A DNA stretch of 64,000 nt, from assembly GCA_002783405.1 (NCBI GenBank), contig PFGG01000080.1:62001-126000 (forward strand), written 5' to 3'. A model generated the notes under the pieces. That model was given only the letters and a program-made list of their open reading frames with translations. It had not been told where the DNA came from and searched no databases. The translations under genes and the position numbers were made by a program. The DNA is from a bacterium (Candidatus Blackallbacteria) CG13_big_fil_rev_8_21_14_2_50_49_14. Its GTDB lineage: Bacteria > Cyanobacteriota > Sericytochromatia > UBA7694. Numbering within the stretch: position 1 is the stretch's first letter; each line of letters starts with the position of its first letter. Below, in pieces: positions 34,970 to 44,204 of this stretch.

Positions 34970-35746
34970 TTACTGTTTTGCGTAAGAATCAAGTCGATTT
35001 TTCAGATAGGCACGGCCATTGCGAATGACCGTCAGGGTTTTTTGAATTTCATCTTCAACGTGGTTTAAGACGGTATCGGCATATTGTTCTGTTTGATGAC
35101 GCATGGTCAGGGCTTCTTTGCGAGCCCCTTCAATGGTGTCAACGACCCGTTTATCAGAGGTGGCAACAGAGATTTGACTCTGTGGTGCGATAGGGGTTTG
35201 GTTCTGATTCATGGATACTGTGCTGACTCCCGTTTTTTTGGTCATATTCTGACTGAGTGGCAGGCCAATTTCTTCAAGCTGGCTGCTGCCATTGCGTTGT
35301 GACAAGATCGGTGTAAATTGGCTATCGACAGGTGTATTGCCTTCGCCTGAGGCCACTGTGTTGTTGCCTGAACGGTTATAGCCACGGCCTGTGCCAATTT
35401 GTTCATGGTACTGTCGAATCAGATGGGCTTCGTCAAGATTTAAGAGACGTGCATACTGACGGATATAACCTGAGGTATAGACTGGGGCGGGCAATTGATC
35501 GAGATAGCCTTCTTCAAGCGCGTATAAATAATGAAGTTTGATAAAGGTTTGCTTTGAAACTTCTTCAAGCGAAATATTTTTTTGGAGACGAGCTTGTTTC
35601 AGTATGCTGCCAATTTCGATTGAACGGGCCATACTTTCTGTTTTTTCAGGAATTTGTACGTAACTCACCTGGCGTCCACTCCATTGCTGTATTTCTGCCT
35701 TCAATTCAAGGGCTTGCCTGTGGCGTATTGTGTCACTGCGACACAC
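34970..35746 (-). CDS. RodZ-like HTH_25 protein without membrane segment
   Basis: 258 residues from GTG 35744-35746; an in-frame ATG at 35630-35632 (MARSIEIGSILK) starts exactly at the conserved domain and may be the real start. The HTH_25 domain reads GSILKQARLQKNISLEEVSK, then YLYALEEG and YTSGYIRQYARLLNLD, as in the cytoplasmic part of RodZ. RodZ's transmembrane helix and periplasmic domain are absent; instead there is a low-complexity linker and a C-terminal helix (TVLNHVEDEIQKTLTVIRNG). It could be a soluble cytoskeletal adaptor or a DNA-binding protein. A sigma70-type promoter lies 61 bp upstream of the GTG. Confidence 0.72.
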   Translation of the reverse strand: MCRSDTIRHRQALELKAEIQQWSGRQVSYVQIPEKTESMARSIEIGSILKQARLQKNISLEEVSKQTFIKLHYLYALEEGYLDQLPAPVYTSGYIRQYARLLNLDEAHLIRQYHEQIGTGRGYNRSGNNTVASGEGNTPVDSQFTPILSQRNGSSQLEEIGLPLSQNMTKKTGVSTVSMNQNQTPIAPQSQISVATSDKRVVDTIEGARKEALTMRHQTEQYADTVLNHVEDEIQKTLTVIRNGRAYLKNRLDSYAKQ

Positions 35747-35806
35747 TCTATTCAGTTTGTATCAAGAACTGAATTTGTGTGTCTGGTCACATCACTTGCT
35801 GTTTAA

Positions 35807-35835
35807 AGTATAGACAGGGAATATCTCTGCGTCAA
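35807..35835 (-). promoter_or_regulatory. Sigma70-type promoter for the HTH_25 gene
   Basis: On the minus strand: -35 TTGACG, a 17-bp spacer and -10 TATACT. Transcription would start near 35800. Just inside the longer reading frame lies an inverted repeat TGTGTC/GACACA (around 35728-35746) that might be an operator. Confidence 0.65.
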
Positions 35836-35892
35836 TCAGGCCGCTCAAATAATCCGTATTCTCAGCGAGAAGATTCCAGACAGGATCAGCTG

Positions 35893-35901
35893 TGCTAAAA
35901 T
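35893..35901 (+). promoter_or_regulatory. ssb: Extended -10 abutting the ssb start
   Basis: TGCTAAAAT, an extended -10 element whose last base is only 7 bp before the ssb ATG at 35909. The transcript would start at or next to the A of the ATG, and there is no Shine-Dalgarno, so ssb mRNA may be leaderless. Confidence 0.5.
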
Positions 35902-35908
35902 AAACAGC

Positions 35909-36286
35909 ATGGAAAATCTCCACCCCCGCACCAATAGTATTAATACTGTCATTCTGGTGGGCCGTGCCGGTCGCAATCCAGAGATCAAGTATTTTGAAAG
36001 TGGCAAAACCCTTGCCACTTTCAGTCTGGCTGTGGATCGCCCAAAATCAAGCCCAGACGGTGAAAGCCAGACCGATTGGTTTAAAATTGAGTTGTGGGGG
36101 CGTCAGGCTGAAATTGCCTATGAATACGTTAAAAAAGGATCGCTGGTGGGAATTCGGGGCCGGATAGAGTTTCGCCTGCCCCCTGAGGGAGGAACTCCCG
36201 AAATGGTAATTCACAATATCAGCTTGCGTTTATTGGGCAGCAAGCACGATCTGGCTCCGCCTAAATCTGAGGATCTTCCTTTTTAG
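35909..36286 (+). CDS. ssb: Single-stranded DNA-binding protein
   Basis: 125 residues. An OB-fold with NTVILVGRAGRNPEIKYFESG and the conserved TDWFKIELWGRQAEIA, then KGSLVGIRGRIEF. It ends in the acidic tip SEDLPF, equivalent to the DDDIPF tail that recruits repair and replication proteins. The linker is very short compared with typical SSBs of 150-180 residues. It binds ssDNA as a tetramer. Its 3' end overlaps the convergent coiled-coil gene by 26 bp. The promoter's position suggests a leaderless mRNA. Confidence 0.88.
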   Translation: MENLHPRTNSINTVILVGRAGRNPEIKYFESGKTLATFSLAVDRPKSSPDGESQTDWFKIELWGRQAEIAYEYVKKGSLVGIRGRIEFRLPPEGGTPEMVIHNISLRLLGSKHDLAPPKSEDLPF

Positions 36287-37076
36287 GTTCCTGACGCTTT
36301 TCTTTCTCGCATTCAGCTTCAAGCTTTTCAATCCGGCTCTGGTATTCCGCCAGGAGGGGTTTCAGGTGGGTGAGTTCAGGGCGTGCAAGCAATCTGTTGC
36401 GTGTTTTTTCGAGCATTGCTTTCCAGGTTTCAAGTTCTTTTTCAATGCGGCTGCCTGAGTTTTCGCTTGGGTTTACGCTTTCTGTTTCTGGTGCCAAAGC
36501 AGGTCTCTCAGCTGTTTTTTCCTCAAGGGGGGGCGCTGGCAATTTCTGTCCAGGGTTTTGAGCTTCCTGCGCTGGTGAGTGGGGCTGATCTGCATGTGAG
36601 GGGGGGCTTGTCTGGCTTGTGCTCAAGGCTTCTTCCAGGCACAAAATACGCCATTGGTGTTCACTGCGTAAACGCAAGAGACGGGGATCCCCTGGCAAGC
36701 GCAGGAGGCGTTCTTCGACTTTTTCCAAGAGTTCTTTCCAGGTCTTTAATTCTGTCAGATGGGCTTGCTGCTCTGAGGTTTGAGCTGTTTGCTCCTGGGG
36801 TTCAGAAGGTGTGGAGGCTTGGGTCTCACTGAGATAGGCATCGACAAGTTCTGAAAGTTTTAAATGTTTTTCCTGCCATTGCAGATCCAGACTTTTCATC
36901 TCTTCAAAGAGCTGGTCTCTGGCACGCAGATGTTCTTCCTGCAAAAATAAAAGATGGGGATCGTCAGGTGTGTTTTGCAGACGGGCTTCAAGGTGGGTAA
37001 GAATCTTATTGCGTGCGTTGAGTTTGCGCTGAATCCACTTTCGTTCTTCTGTTTGGGCTTCAGTATCTGGGGTCAC
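36261..37076 (-). CDS. Coiled-coil protein with three ~40-residue repeats
   Basis: 271 residues, not recognised. Three similar helical segments (near residues 20-60, 107-150 and 215-255) share the plan L-W-LLEK-RLL-P-L-LxxEH-x-LE, e.g. TWKELLEKVEERLLRLPGD and TWKAMLEKTRNRLLARPE. They are separated by Ser/Pro/Gln-rich linkers. The tail is Lys/Glu-rich. No signal peptide or membrane segment. The GTG start overlaps the dehydratase stop as GTGA, so it is the last gene of the long minus-strand operon. Confidence 0.65.
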   Translation of the reverse strand: MTPDTEAQTEERKWIQRKLNARNKILTHLEARLQNTPDDPHLLFLQEEHLRARDQLFEEMKSLDLQWQEKHLKLSELVDAYLSETQASTPSEPQEQTAQTSEQQAHLTELKTWKELLEKVEERLLRLPGDPRLLRLRSEHQWRILCLEEALSTSQTSPPSHADQPHSPAQEAQNPGQKLPAPPLEEKTAERPALAPETESVNPSENSGSRIEKELETWKAMLEKTRNRLLARPELTHLKPLLAEYQSRIEKLEAECEKEKRQEPKKEDPQI

Positions 37077-38935
37077 AGGGCGCTCCGGGGAGGCGGGCTT
37101 TCCTGTTTGAGATCGAGCAACGGAAAATGGGGAAAGACCTGCGTTTTTAACCAGTTTTCAAAATCAGGTATTTCGTCGGAAGCCTGTAAATAGGTCAGAA
37201 TGCTTTCGAGTTTGCTCAGATGGTTCTGAAGTCTTTCGGCAGAGGCTTCTGCCGCCAGAATTTGTGGGCAGGGTGTAGGCAGCAGTTGTTCATCCTGCCA
37301 GACCAGGGTTTCATGTAACTTTTCGCCTGAACGGATCCCCACGGTCTGAATTTCGATTTCATCGGCCTGGTAACCTGAGAGACGAATCAGATTTTGGGCC
37401 AAGTCCAGAATGCGAACAGGTTCTCCCATATCCAGAATAAAGGTTTGGGCTTTGGCTTTGAGAATACTGGCCTGTAAGACCAATTGAACGGCTTCGGGAA
37501 TGGTCATAAAATAACGCGTCATTTCTGGATCGGTAATCGTGAGGGGGCCCCCCTTCTCAATCTGGCGTTGAAACAGAGGAATCACGCTGCCCCGGCTGCC
37601 AATCACATTGCCAAATCTCACAATGCTGCAGTTCAGGTCGGTATGGTTGTGTTCCATGCGGTGGACAGCCAGTTCGGCAAAATATTTACTTAACCCCATA
37701 ACATTGCTGGGCTCTGCCGCTTTGTCTGTAGAGATCTGTACAAAGGTGTTGACCTGGGCTTTTTGAGCCGCCTGCAGCAAAAAATGGGTGCCCAGTACAT
37801 TGTTTAAAAAAGCTTCCTGAATATTGTCCTGCATCAAAGGCACATGCTTATGGGCTGCGGCATGAAAGACAATTTCGGGCTGAAGTCTTTGAAAAAGAGC
37901 TTCAATTTGGGGGCGGTTGCGGATATCTGCGACCACTGTTTCGATTTGACGATTTTTTAATTCGTTTTGAAGAAGATAGAGACTGTTTTCGCCATGGCCG
38001 ATTAAATACAGCATGGCGGGTTGGTAATCCAGAATCTGGCGGCAGAGTTCAGAGCCGATGGAGCCACCGGCTCCTGTCACCAGGATTTTGCGGCCTTTGA
38101 TAAAGCTCTGAAGGTTTTCATCGTTGATTTTAACGGGGTCGCGCCCCAATAAATCTTCAATCTGAATTTGGCGCAACTGCTCAATCGAAACTTCGCCTTT
38201 GAGAATTTGATAGGTGGCGGGTACGATCTGCAGACGCACAGGAAGCGGTTGGCAGATTTCTACAATTTCACGAATCACCTGGCGCCGGGCAGAGGGCATG
38301 GCCACAATCACAGTATCGATTTCACGATCTGTGACGATTTCTGCGATTTTCTGGCGATCGCCAAAGACCCGCAGACCATGGATTCGGGCGCGCCATTTTT
38401 CTGGGTTGTCATCAATAAAACCGACGGGTATAAAGCCCTGTTCTGGGGTGCGCAGCATACCGGCGGCTACCATCATGCCTGCATCTCCTGCGCCAATAAT
38501 CAAGGCGCGGGAGCTGGGCTGATTCTGTTTGAAAAAGCGCATTTCAGAAGAGTAGCGGCGACTGAAGCGTACGCCTCCAATCGCCAGGAAATAAAAAGCA
38601 CCCTCAAAAAAGAAAATGGAGCGCGGAAAGCCTGTTAAACCCAAAAGATAGGTGGAGACCACAAAGAAGAGCGAACCCAGCAAAACAGCCTTGAAAATAC
38701 TGAAAAGCTCACGCAGCCCAACATATTTCCAGAGATGGGAATAGAGGCCCTGGCTGTAGTTTGAAAACAGGCGCAAAGCAGAGAGCAGGGGCAGGCAGAC
38801 CCAGAATGCGCTCAGTTCTGCTTGTGGAATTTGCCCTTCAAAACGCAAAAGATAAACACAGAGGTAAACGGCCAAGCAAAGGACAATATCGAGCGAAACG
38901 TGAACCAGGCGAAACAAAGGCAGGCGTGCAGTCAC
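37073..38935 (-). CDS. Membrane UDP-sugar C6 dehydratase, WbpM/PglF type
   Basis: 620 residues. Four N-terminal membrane helices (to ~residue 120), then a CoA-binding-like Rossmann domain (GAGDAGMMVAAGML), then the SDR catalytic domain: TGAGGSIGSELCRQI, HAAAHKHVPLM, STDKAAEPSNVMGLSK, with the Met in place of Tyr typical of this family, and RFGNVIGSRGSVIPLF. The family makes UDP-4-keto-6-deoxy-GlcNAc for capsule, O-antigen or bacillosamine-type glycans at the inner membrane. The GTG start has no strong Shine-Dalgarno. It lies 29 bp behind ribF. Confidence 0.9.
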   Translation of the reverse strand: MTARLPLFRLVHVSLDIVLCLAVYLCVYLLRFEGQIPQAELSAFWVCLPLLSALRLFSNYSQGLYSHLWKYVGLRELFSIFKAVLLGSLFFVVSTYLLGLTGFPRSIFFFEGAFYFLAIGGVRFSRRYSSEMRFFKQNQPSSRALIIGAGDAGMMVAAGMLRTPEQGFIPVGFIDDNPEKWRARIHGLRVFGDRQKIAEIVTDREIDTVIVAMPSARRQVIREIVEICQPLPVRLQIVPATYQILKGEVSIEQLRQIQIEDLLGRDPVKINDENLQSFIKGRKILVTGAGGSIGSELCRQILDYQPAMLYLIGHGENSLYLLQNELKNRQIETVVADIRNRPQIEALFQRLQPEIVFHAAAHKHVPLMQDNIQEAFLNNVLGTHFLLQAAQKAQVNTFVQISTDKAAEPSNVMGLSKYFAELAVHRMEHNHTDLNCSIVRFGNVIGSRGSVIPLFQRQIEKGGPLTITDPEMTRYFMTIPEAVQLVLQASILKAKAQTFILDMGEPVRILDLAQNLIRLSGYQADEIEIQTVGIRSGEKLHETLVWQDEQLLPTPCPQILAAEASAERLQNHLSKLESILTYLQASDEIPDFENWLKTQVFPHFPLLDLKQESPPPRSAL

Positions 38936-38964
38936 GTGAGGTGCTCAGCCGCCAGCGCTCTCAT

Positions 38965-39900
38965 TCAAGCAGGCATTTCCAAAAATTGACGGGCTTGCAC
39001 AATATCGGCCTGAATTTGAGTTTTCAGCTCTTCAGGCCCATTGAAACGTTTTTCGGGCCGGATAAAATGCAACAGACGCACTTCCAGCCATTGGCCATAG
39101 AGATCGCCTGAAAAATTGAGCACAAAAACTTCCAGGCTGAGGTTGAGGCCATCAAAGGTAGGACGCATGCCCAAGTTCAGAACCCCTGAAAAATCAGTGG
39201 CCTGGCCTGGAATTTTGACTTTGCAGACATAAACGCCGTGGGGGGGAAGCAGTTTGCCTGGGGTTTCAAGGGCCAGATTGGCAGTGGGCACCCCCAGTAC
39301 TGTTGAGGCAATACCTTGGCCCCGTATCACCTGGCCGGCGATCAAGTAGCCGTCTCCCAAAAGTTGTGCGCTTTCGCTCAGCTGGCCGTTTTGAAGGTGT
39401 TGACGAATTCTTGAACTGTTGATCACTTTGCCTTCCAATTCATAAGGGGGGTGGATTGAAACTTCAAAACCATATTGTTGCCCCAGTTGCTTGAGCCGTT
39501 CAGGCGTGCCCTGGGCTTGGTGGCCAAAATGAAAATTAAAGCCAACGGTCACATGTTTGGCCTGCAGTTTTTTGACGAGAATTTCTTCGACAAAAGCTTC
39601 GGGGCTGAGTTCTGAGAAGCTTTGATCAAAATTCAGCAAAACGGCCGCGTCGGGAGCCAGCCGATTGAGAGCAATTTCTTTTTCAGTGCAGCTGCTCAGC
39701 AGCGCAGGCATGCGTTCAGGCGCCAAAACAGAGAGCGGGTGATTCTGAAAACTGAGCACTACGGAATTCAGCTGGCGTGCCTTGGCTTCTTGAAGCATGC
39801 TTTGAATCACGGATTGGTGGCCCAGATGGCAACCATCAAAGGTACCAATGGCCACGGCCGTTGCGTTTTTAAATTCAGGGATTTCAAGGTGGGTTTTCAT
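38965..39900 (-). CDS. ribF: Bifunctional riboflavin kinase / FAD synthetase
   Basis: 311 residues, typical length. The N-terminal FMN adenylyltransferase has IGTFDGCHLGHQ and a GFNFHFGHQAQG segment. The C-terminal flavokinase has GQVIRGQGIASTVLGVPTAN and GVYVCKV, GVLNLGMRPTF and LYGQWLEVRLL. It makes FMN and FAD from riboflavin. It follows the diguanylate cyclase gene after 6 bp. Confidence 0.95.
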   Translation of the reverse strand: MKTHLEIPEFKNATAVAIGTFDGCHLGHQSVIQSMLQEAKARQLNSVVLSFQNHPLSVLAPERMPALLSSCTEKEIALNRLAPDAAVLLNFDQSFSELSPEAFVEEILVKKLQAKHVTVGFNFHFGHQAQGTPERLKQLGQQYGFEVSIHPPYELEGKVINSSRIRQHLQNGQLSESAQLLGDGYLIAGQVIRGQGIASTVLGVPTANLALETPGKLLPPHGVYVCKVKIPGQATDFSGVLNLGMRPTFDGLNLSLEVFVLNFSGDLYGQWLEVRLLHFIRPEKRFNGPEELKTQIQADIVQARQFLEMPA

Positions 39901-39906
39901 ACGCGC

Positions 39907-41373
39907 CTATTGTAACACGTCCTGAACGGAACCTGTGTAGCAGACCCGGTTCCGGCCCTGGTGTTTTGCTTCATAAAGCCCCATATCTGCTAAATGTACC
40001 AATTGATCGGCACTTAAAACATCGCTGGGATAAGAGGCAAAACCTGCGCTAACGGTGACTTTGATCGGGTCTTCCAGGCCAATATCGAGCAGGGATTGGT
40101 GTACTTTTCTGACCAGATTTTCAGCCACAATCTTGGCTCCGGGATGCCCTGTCTCCTGCAGAATGATCATAAATTCTTCGCCGCCATATCTCCCGATCAC
40201 GTCGGTGGCGCGCAAACGGTTTTGCATTAACTGGGCCACTTCACGCAAAACCACGTCTCCAGCCTGGTGGCCATAGGTATCATTGCAGGCTTTAAAATGG
40301 TCAATATCCACCATGATCAGGGAAAGCTCACGGTTATAGCGCTTGGAAATGGCAAAGGAATGGCGCAGGCGTTCATCAATATGGTGGCGGTTATACAGGC
40401 CTGTGACCGCATCGCGGATCGCCATTTCGTTGATGCGGGCATGCAGGCGGGTATTTTGAATGGTATGGGCAACGGTGGTGGCGATAACGTGAAAAAATTG
40501 ACGAAAACCGTCAAAGGCAAAGGCTTCCTGACTGCAGGCCAAAATAAAGCCATTGAGCAGATCCGGTAAGCGCAGGTGTTGAATCAGGAGGGATTGGGTT
40601 TCGGGAAACAAATCATGCACGCTTTTTTCTGCGGCAGAACCAAAACCATCAGACATCATGGTCTCAGCCAATTGACTGTCCGTGCGTTTATGTATCGAAC
40701 GCAGATAGATTTTCCAGAAGCTGTTATTGCTGAGTTGAAAATCTGGAAAAATTTCGAGTTGTCCCTGGCGGCAGACATAAAAGGTGCCTTTGGTGGAACG
40801 GGGGTCTTCACCGAGAAAGAGTGCGGTATAATCCGCGTCAAGAATGCCCATCAGCCCGTCCAGGGCGTGATGAATGACCTCTTTTTCTGTCTGCAGTGTT
40901 TTTTGGCTGATATACTCGGTTAGTTTTCGCAGATTGTAAAATTCGGCCTGGGCGTGCTCATTTTCACTCTCGGTGATTTGCGAGCGCTCGGCCTTTTTTT
41001 CGTATTCAAAATTCCAAAAAATTAACTGTTTGCGTTGCTGATCAATCTGGGTTTCCGCCAGGGCAAAGAGCAGATTGTTCATCTGCTCTAAAGACCAGCC
41101 CTGATCCCGGTGCAGCAATTCAATATATTTTTGTAAAATCTGGCGCACTTGGGGATAGACATAACGGCTCTTTACGAGGTTGCGGGTTTCCCAATTGATC
41201 AACAGCCGTTCCCAAAAATTGGATTGAGCGCGTGTATCCCAACTCTCTTTTTGAGACAGGGCCAAAAGCTCCTGCCATTCTGAATCTGAAAAAAAATGTT
41301 GCCACTGCTTCTCAGCCAGAAAGAGCTGAAAATCTTCAAGCCATTGGGGGGATTTATTCTGCTGCTTTTTCAT
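39907..41373 (-). CDS. Diguanylate cyclase with GAF-like sensor
   Basis: 488 residues from the ATG at 41371-41373, which has AGGAG 7 nt upstream; 16 codons further up is an alternative without such a site. The N-terminal ~150 residues are helical and Trp/Gln-rich. A GAF-like region follows (LMGILDADYTALFLGED to HTIQNTRLHARI). The C-terminal GGDEF domain has AIRDAVTGLYNRHHIDERL and the active site RYGGEEF, with the RxxD inhibitory site (RATD) five residues before it. It should make cyclic di-GMP, with product inhibition. The start overlaps the MFS gene by 20 bp. Confidence 0.9.
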   Translation of the reverse strand: MKKQQNKSPQWLEDFQLFLAEKQWQHFFSDSEWQELLALSQKESWDTRAQSNFWERLLINWETRNLVKSRYVYPQVRQILQKYIELLHRDQGWSLEQMNNLLFALAETQIDQQRKQLIFWNFEYEKKAERSQITESENEHAQAEFYNLRKLTEYISQKTLQTEKEVIHHALDGLMGILDADYTALFLGEDPRSTKGTFYVCRQGQLEIFPDFQLSNNSFWKIYLRSIHKRTDSQLAETMMSDGFGSAAEKSVHDLFPETQSLLIQHLRLPDLLNGFILACSQEAFAFDGFRQFFHVIATTVAHTIQNTRLHARINEMAIRDAVTGLYNRHHIDERLRHSFAISKRYNRELSLIMVDIDHFKACNDTYGHQAGDVVLREVAQLMQNRLRATDVIGRYGGEEFMIILQETGHPGAKIVAENLVRKVHQSLLDIGLEDPIKVTVSAGFASYPSDVLSADQLVHLADMGLYEAKHQGRNRVCYTGSVQDVLQ

Positions 41374-42721
41374 GTCCTGCTCCTTCCAATGTTGCCATCT
41401 GCAGTCCGCCTTTTTTGACAACGATCAGTTCCAATAATCCCCCCATGATCAAACTCAGGCCCACGCCGGTCATAATCATTTCAACCCCATGCCCTGGAAA
41501 CCAGTTGTCGACTAAATCCGCTGAAATACCGGCCAAGGACATCGGCAAGGTGAGGGCGGTATTGATCAGCATATTCTGAACGCCAAAAACTTTGCCCCGC
41601 ATGCCTTCCGGGATTTCTTCTTGGAGCATGGTCTGCAGGGGAACGGCAATGCCTGCGGCGGTTAAGCCCAGCAGCAGGGCCAGCAGCAGGGCAATCGCAA
41701 TTTCAAGCCCCGAGGCCCGGCCCGCTTTTGATGAGAAGCCCAGCGCACCGGAAAGAATATGAATATTGGAGAGCAGGGTTAAGACACTGCCCATGCTCAA
41801 AAAACCTGTGAAGATCAAGCGTTCTTTGCCGATGGCCGAACCGAAACGGCCCACCATGCCTGCTCCCAGCCCCATGCCCAGCCCTGAGACGGCCAGTAAA
41901 TAGCCAAAATAACGTTTTTCAAGACGCAGCACATCTTCGACAAAACCAATCACGAGAATGGTCAAAGCGGCAAAGGCTGAAAAAAGCAGAATCAAGCGCA
42001 GCAAAGAAAACAAAATGGCCTGATCCTTGAGAATAAACTGAAAGCCTTCTTTCATCTCCTGAATGACAGAGGAACTGCTTTTTTTCTGTTCCTGGGGTTG
42101 AAAGCGGGGGTGAACCATGACCAGAAAAATTGCAGAGACAAAATACATGCCCCCAATTGCCAGGTGTCCGTAATGATCGCCCACCATGCGCAGAATCGGA
42201 TCTCCCACGCCAAAGCCAATCACGACAGAGGCCAGCATGGTGGTGGTAAACAATGAATTGGCGGCCAATAGATTGTGTCTTTCAATCAAGGTGGGAATCA
42301 TCGCGATTTCTGCCGGGGCAAAAAACTGCGTGACGGTTGAAATCAGAAAGGTCATGGCGTAGATCCAGAGAAAGCCTTTGTCGCCAAAGAAAAGCGCAAG
42401 GGGCAGGGCCAGCACAAAGACGCCGCGCAGGGCATTGGAAATGATCATCAGCCATTTTTTATTCCAGCGGTCCACAAAGACACCCGCGAGGGAGCCAAAC
42501 AAAACCGCAGGAATAGTAAAGACCAGGGTCAGGCGTGAAATATCTGAATTGGCAGTATTGCCCGTCGCAACCAATAAGACAATCAGGTAAACCAGAATTA
42601 CCTTATCTGCCAATTGAGAAAAAACCTGGCCAAGCCAGAGCCGCATAAAGCTCTGGTTGCGCCAAACAGCGCGAAAACTGGAACGGGGTGCAGCGGTGGG
42701 GGGAATTTCTGTCTCTCGCAT
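41354..42721 (-). CDS. MFS transporter (MFS_3/drug-efflux type)
   Basis: 455 residues, 11-12 membrane helices. RNQSFMRLWLGQVFSQLADK at the N-terminus, LAGVFVDRWNKKWLMIISN (loop 2-3 motif A variant) and PLQTMLQEEIPEGMRGKVFG are typical of the macrolide-efflux/enterobactin-exporter branch. The exported compound is unknown. AAGGT precedes the ATG by 9 nt. It sits in the operon between the PAP2-like gene and the diguanylate cyclase gene. Confidence 0.85.
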   Translation of the reverse strand: MRETEIPPTAAPRSSFRAVWRNQSFMRLWLGQVFSQLADKVILVYLIVLLVATGNTANSDISRLTLVFTIPAVLFGSLAGVFVDRWNKKWLMIISNALRGVFVLALPLALFFGDKGFLWIYAMTFLISTVTQFFAPAEIAMIPTLIERHNLLAANSLFTTTMLASVVIGFGVGDPILRMVGDHYGHLAIGGMYFVSAIFLVMVHPRFQPQEQKKSSSSVIQEMKEGFQFILKDQAILFSLLRLILLFSAFAALTILVIGFVEDVLRLEKRYFGYLLAVSGLGMGLGAGMVGRFGSAIGKERLIFTGFLSMGSVLTLLSNIHILSGALGFSSKAGRASGLEIAIALLLALLLGLTAAGIAVPLQTMLQEEIPEGMRGKVFGVQNMLINTALTLPMSLAGISADLVDNWFPGHGVEMIMTGVGLSLIMGGLLELIVVKKGGLQMATLEGAGHEKAAE

Positions 42722-42736
42722 ATTTGCTTACCTTTT

Positions 42737-43177
42737 TTAGGGCACTAAGGGCACAGGGGTATTAAATACAAAGGCGACCAGCAGGCCTAAAACAGCGCCA
42801 GCCAGAACTTCTTTGGGGGTATGCCCCAAGAGTTCTTTGAGACGTTTATCCTGAATCATATGTCCTTTTTCAAGTTCGTCAATAATCTGGTTCAAAACCC
42901 GGGCTTGTAGTCCGGCGGCTCTGCGCACCCCTGTGGCATCATACATCACGATCAAGGCAAAGGTGACGGCGATTGCGAAGGTGCTGCTCTGCCAGCCATC
43001 TACGATCCCAATCGAGCAGGAAAGACAGACCACAAATGCGGTATGCGAGCTGGGCATGCCCCCTGATTCAACAAAACGCATCAGATTGAGTTTGCGATTC
43101 TGAAGCAGGGAGGTGAAGAGTTTCAGAAATTGTGCAAAGAGCATCGCGAAAAGTGAAGCTCCTAAGATTTCGCTCAT
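42737..43177 (-). CDS. Divergent PAP2-family membrane protein
   Basis: 146 residues from the ATG at 43175-43177, which overlaps the polyprenyl synthase stop as ATGA; the reading from 43273 lies within that gene and is rejected. It carries FVESGGMPSSHTAFVVCLSCSIG and MYDATGVRRAAGLQA, then LGHTPKEVLAGAVLGLLVAF. This is the acid phosphatase/vanadium haloperoxidase-related family (DUF212), related to lipid phosphatases and widespread in cyanobacteria and plants. Next to a polyprenyl synthase it may act on prenyl diphosphates; that is inference. Confidence 0.88.
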   Translation of the reverse strand: MSEILGASLFAMLFAQFLKLFTSLLQNRKLNLMRFVESGGMPSSHTAFVVCLSCSIGIVDGWQSSTFAIAVTFALIVMYDATGVRRAAGLQARVLNQIIDELEKGHMIQDKRLKELLGHTPKEVLAGAVLGLLVAFVFNTPVPLVP

Positions 43178-44067
43178 GCCTGCCGCTCCACGAGATAATG
43201 GGCCATGGCTTTCAACCAATGGGTTTCTACCAATGGTTCCCGGTCCAGGGCCTGCAATGCTTTGTCCAGGCACAGGGAGACTTTTTTCTGGGCTTCATCG
43301 ATCCCCACGGCCCAGGGCCAGGTATGTTTTTCCTGCTCCACGTCCTTTTGCGGGGTTTTGCCCAGACTGTCGAGGCTGCCTGTCAGGTCGAGGATATCGT
43401 CCTGGATCTGAAAGGCCAAGCCCAGGGCTTCGGCGTATTCTGTCAGGGCTGCCAATTGGGCGGGGCTTGCCTGCGCGATCAGGGCCCCACAGCGTACTGC
43501 GGCTCGAATCAAACACCCGGTTTTGAGGCGGTAAATCTGGGTGATCGTTTCAAGCTTCTTGTTTTCTGAAACCTCGGCGAACATATCCAGTACCTGCCCC
43601 GCGCACATGCCCGAGGGGCCAGAGGCTGAAGCGATCTCGCGGATCACCTGCAATTGAATCTCTGCCGGGAGGGAGCTGGGAGCACTGAGCAATTCAAAGG
43701 CATAGGTTGAAAGGGCGTCTCCGCTTAAAATGGCCAGGGCTTCGCCAAACTGTTTGTGGTTAGAGAGGCGGCCCCGCCGCCAATCGTCGTTGTCGAGTGC
43801 GGGCAAATCATCATGCACCAGGGAATAGCTGTGAATCAGCTCAAGGGAGCAGGCCACAGGCAAGGCTGGCTCTGGGTTTGCTCCCAAGGCTTCGCAGCTC
43901 AGCAGCACCAGCAGCGGGCGAATGCGTTTGCCGCCATTCAGCACGCTGTAGGCCATGGCCTCCCAAAGTTGGGGAGCTACCGTGGCCTCCAGCCAGGCTT
44001 TTAAGCTTTGGTCAATGCGGGCTTGCCAGGGTTGCAGATGGCTTGCCAAACGAAGCGTTTCGGTCAT
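43174..44067 (-). CDS. Polyprenyl (farnesyl/geranylgeranyl) diphosphate synthase
   Basis: 297 residues from the ATG at 44065-44067; the longer reading to 44112 overlaps the -10 box. First Asp-rich motif SLVHDDLPALDNDD, second LAFQIQDDILD, with GGKRIRPLLVLLS near the N-terminus. It condenses isopentenyl diphosphate with allylic diphosphates to make C15-C20 chains; the product length cannot be fixed here. It heads an eight-gene minus-strand operon reaching to 36261. Confidence 0.9.
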   Translation of the reverse strand: MTETLRLASHLQPWQARIDQSLKAWLEATVAPQLWEAMAYSVLNGGKRIRPLLVLLSCEALGANPEPALPVACSLELIHSYSLVHDDLPALDNDDWRRGRLSNHKQFGEALAILSGDALSTYAFELLSAPSSLPAEIQLQVIREIASASGPSGMCAGQVLDMFAEVSENKKLETITQIYRLKTGCLIRAAVRCGALIAQASPAQLAALTEYAEALGLAFQIQDDILDLTGSLDSLGKTPQKDVEQEKHTWPWAVGIDEAQKKVSLCLDKALQALDREPLVETHWLKAMAHYLVERQA

Positions 44068-44103
44068 GGTATGAATTGTTTCAAGCTGCCTGTTTTTCCC
44101 CCC

Positions 44104-44109
44104 ATTATA
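44104..44109 (-). promoter_or_regulatory. -10 box of the long minus-strand operon
   Basis: TATAAT on the minus strand, about 37 bp before the polyprenyl synthase ATG; transcription would start near 44097. No -35 consensus. Confidence 0.45.
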
Positions 44110-44204
44110 CACACAAAGGGGGCTGCGGGCACCCCTGCAACGCGTCTTAGAACCTTTCAGATCCTGTGTTATGCTTGTTTCAGCCTGTTGCAGTGAGGTC
44201 CGTG

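Noticed and set aside
40825-40835. TATAAT-like box inside the diguanylate cyclase gene
   Set aside because: It lies in the middle of a gene with no start downstream on that strand.
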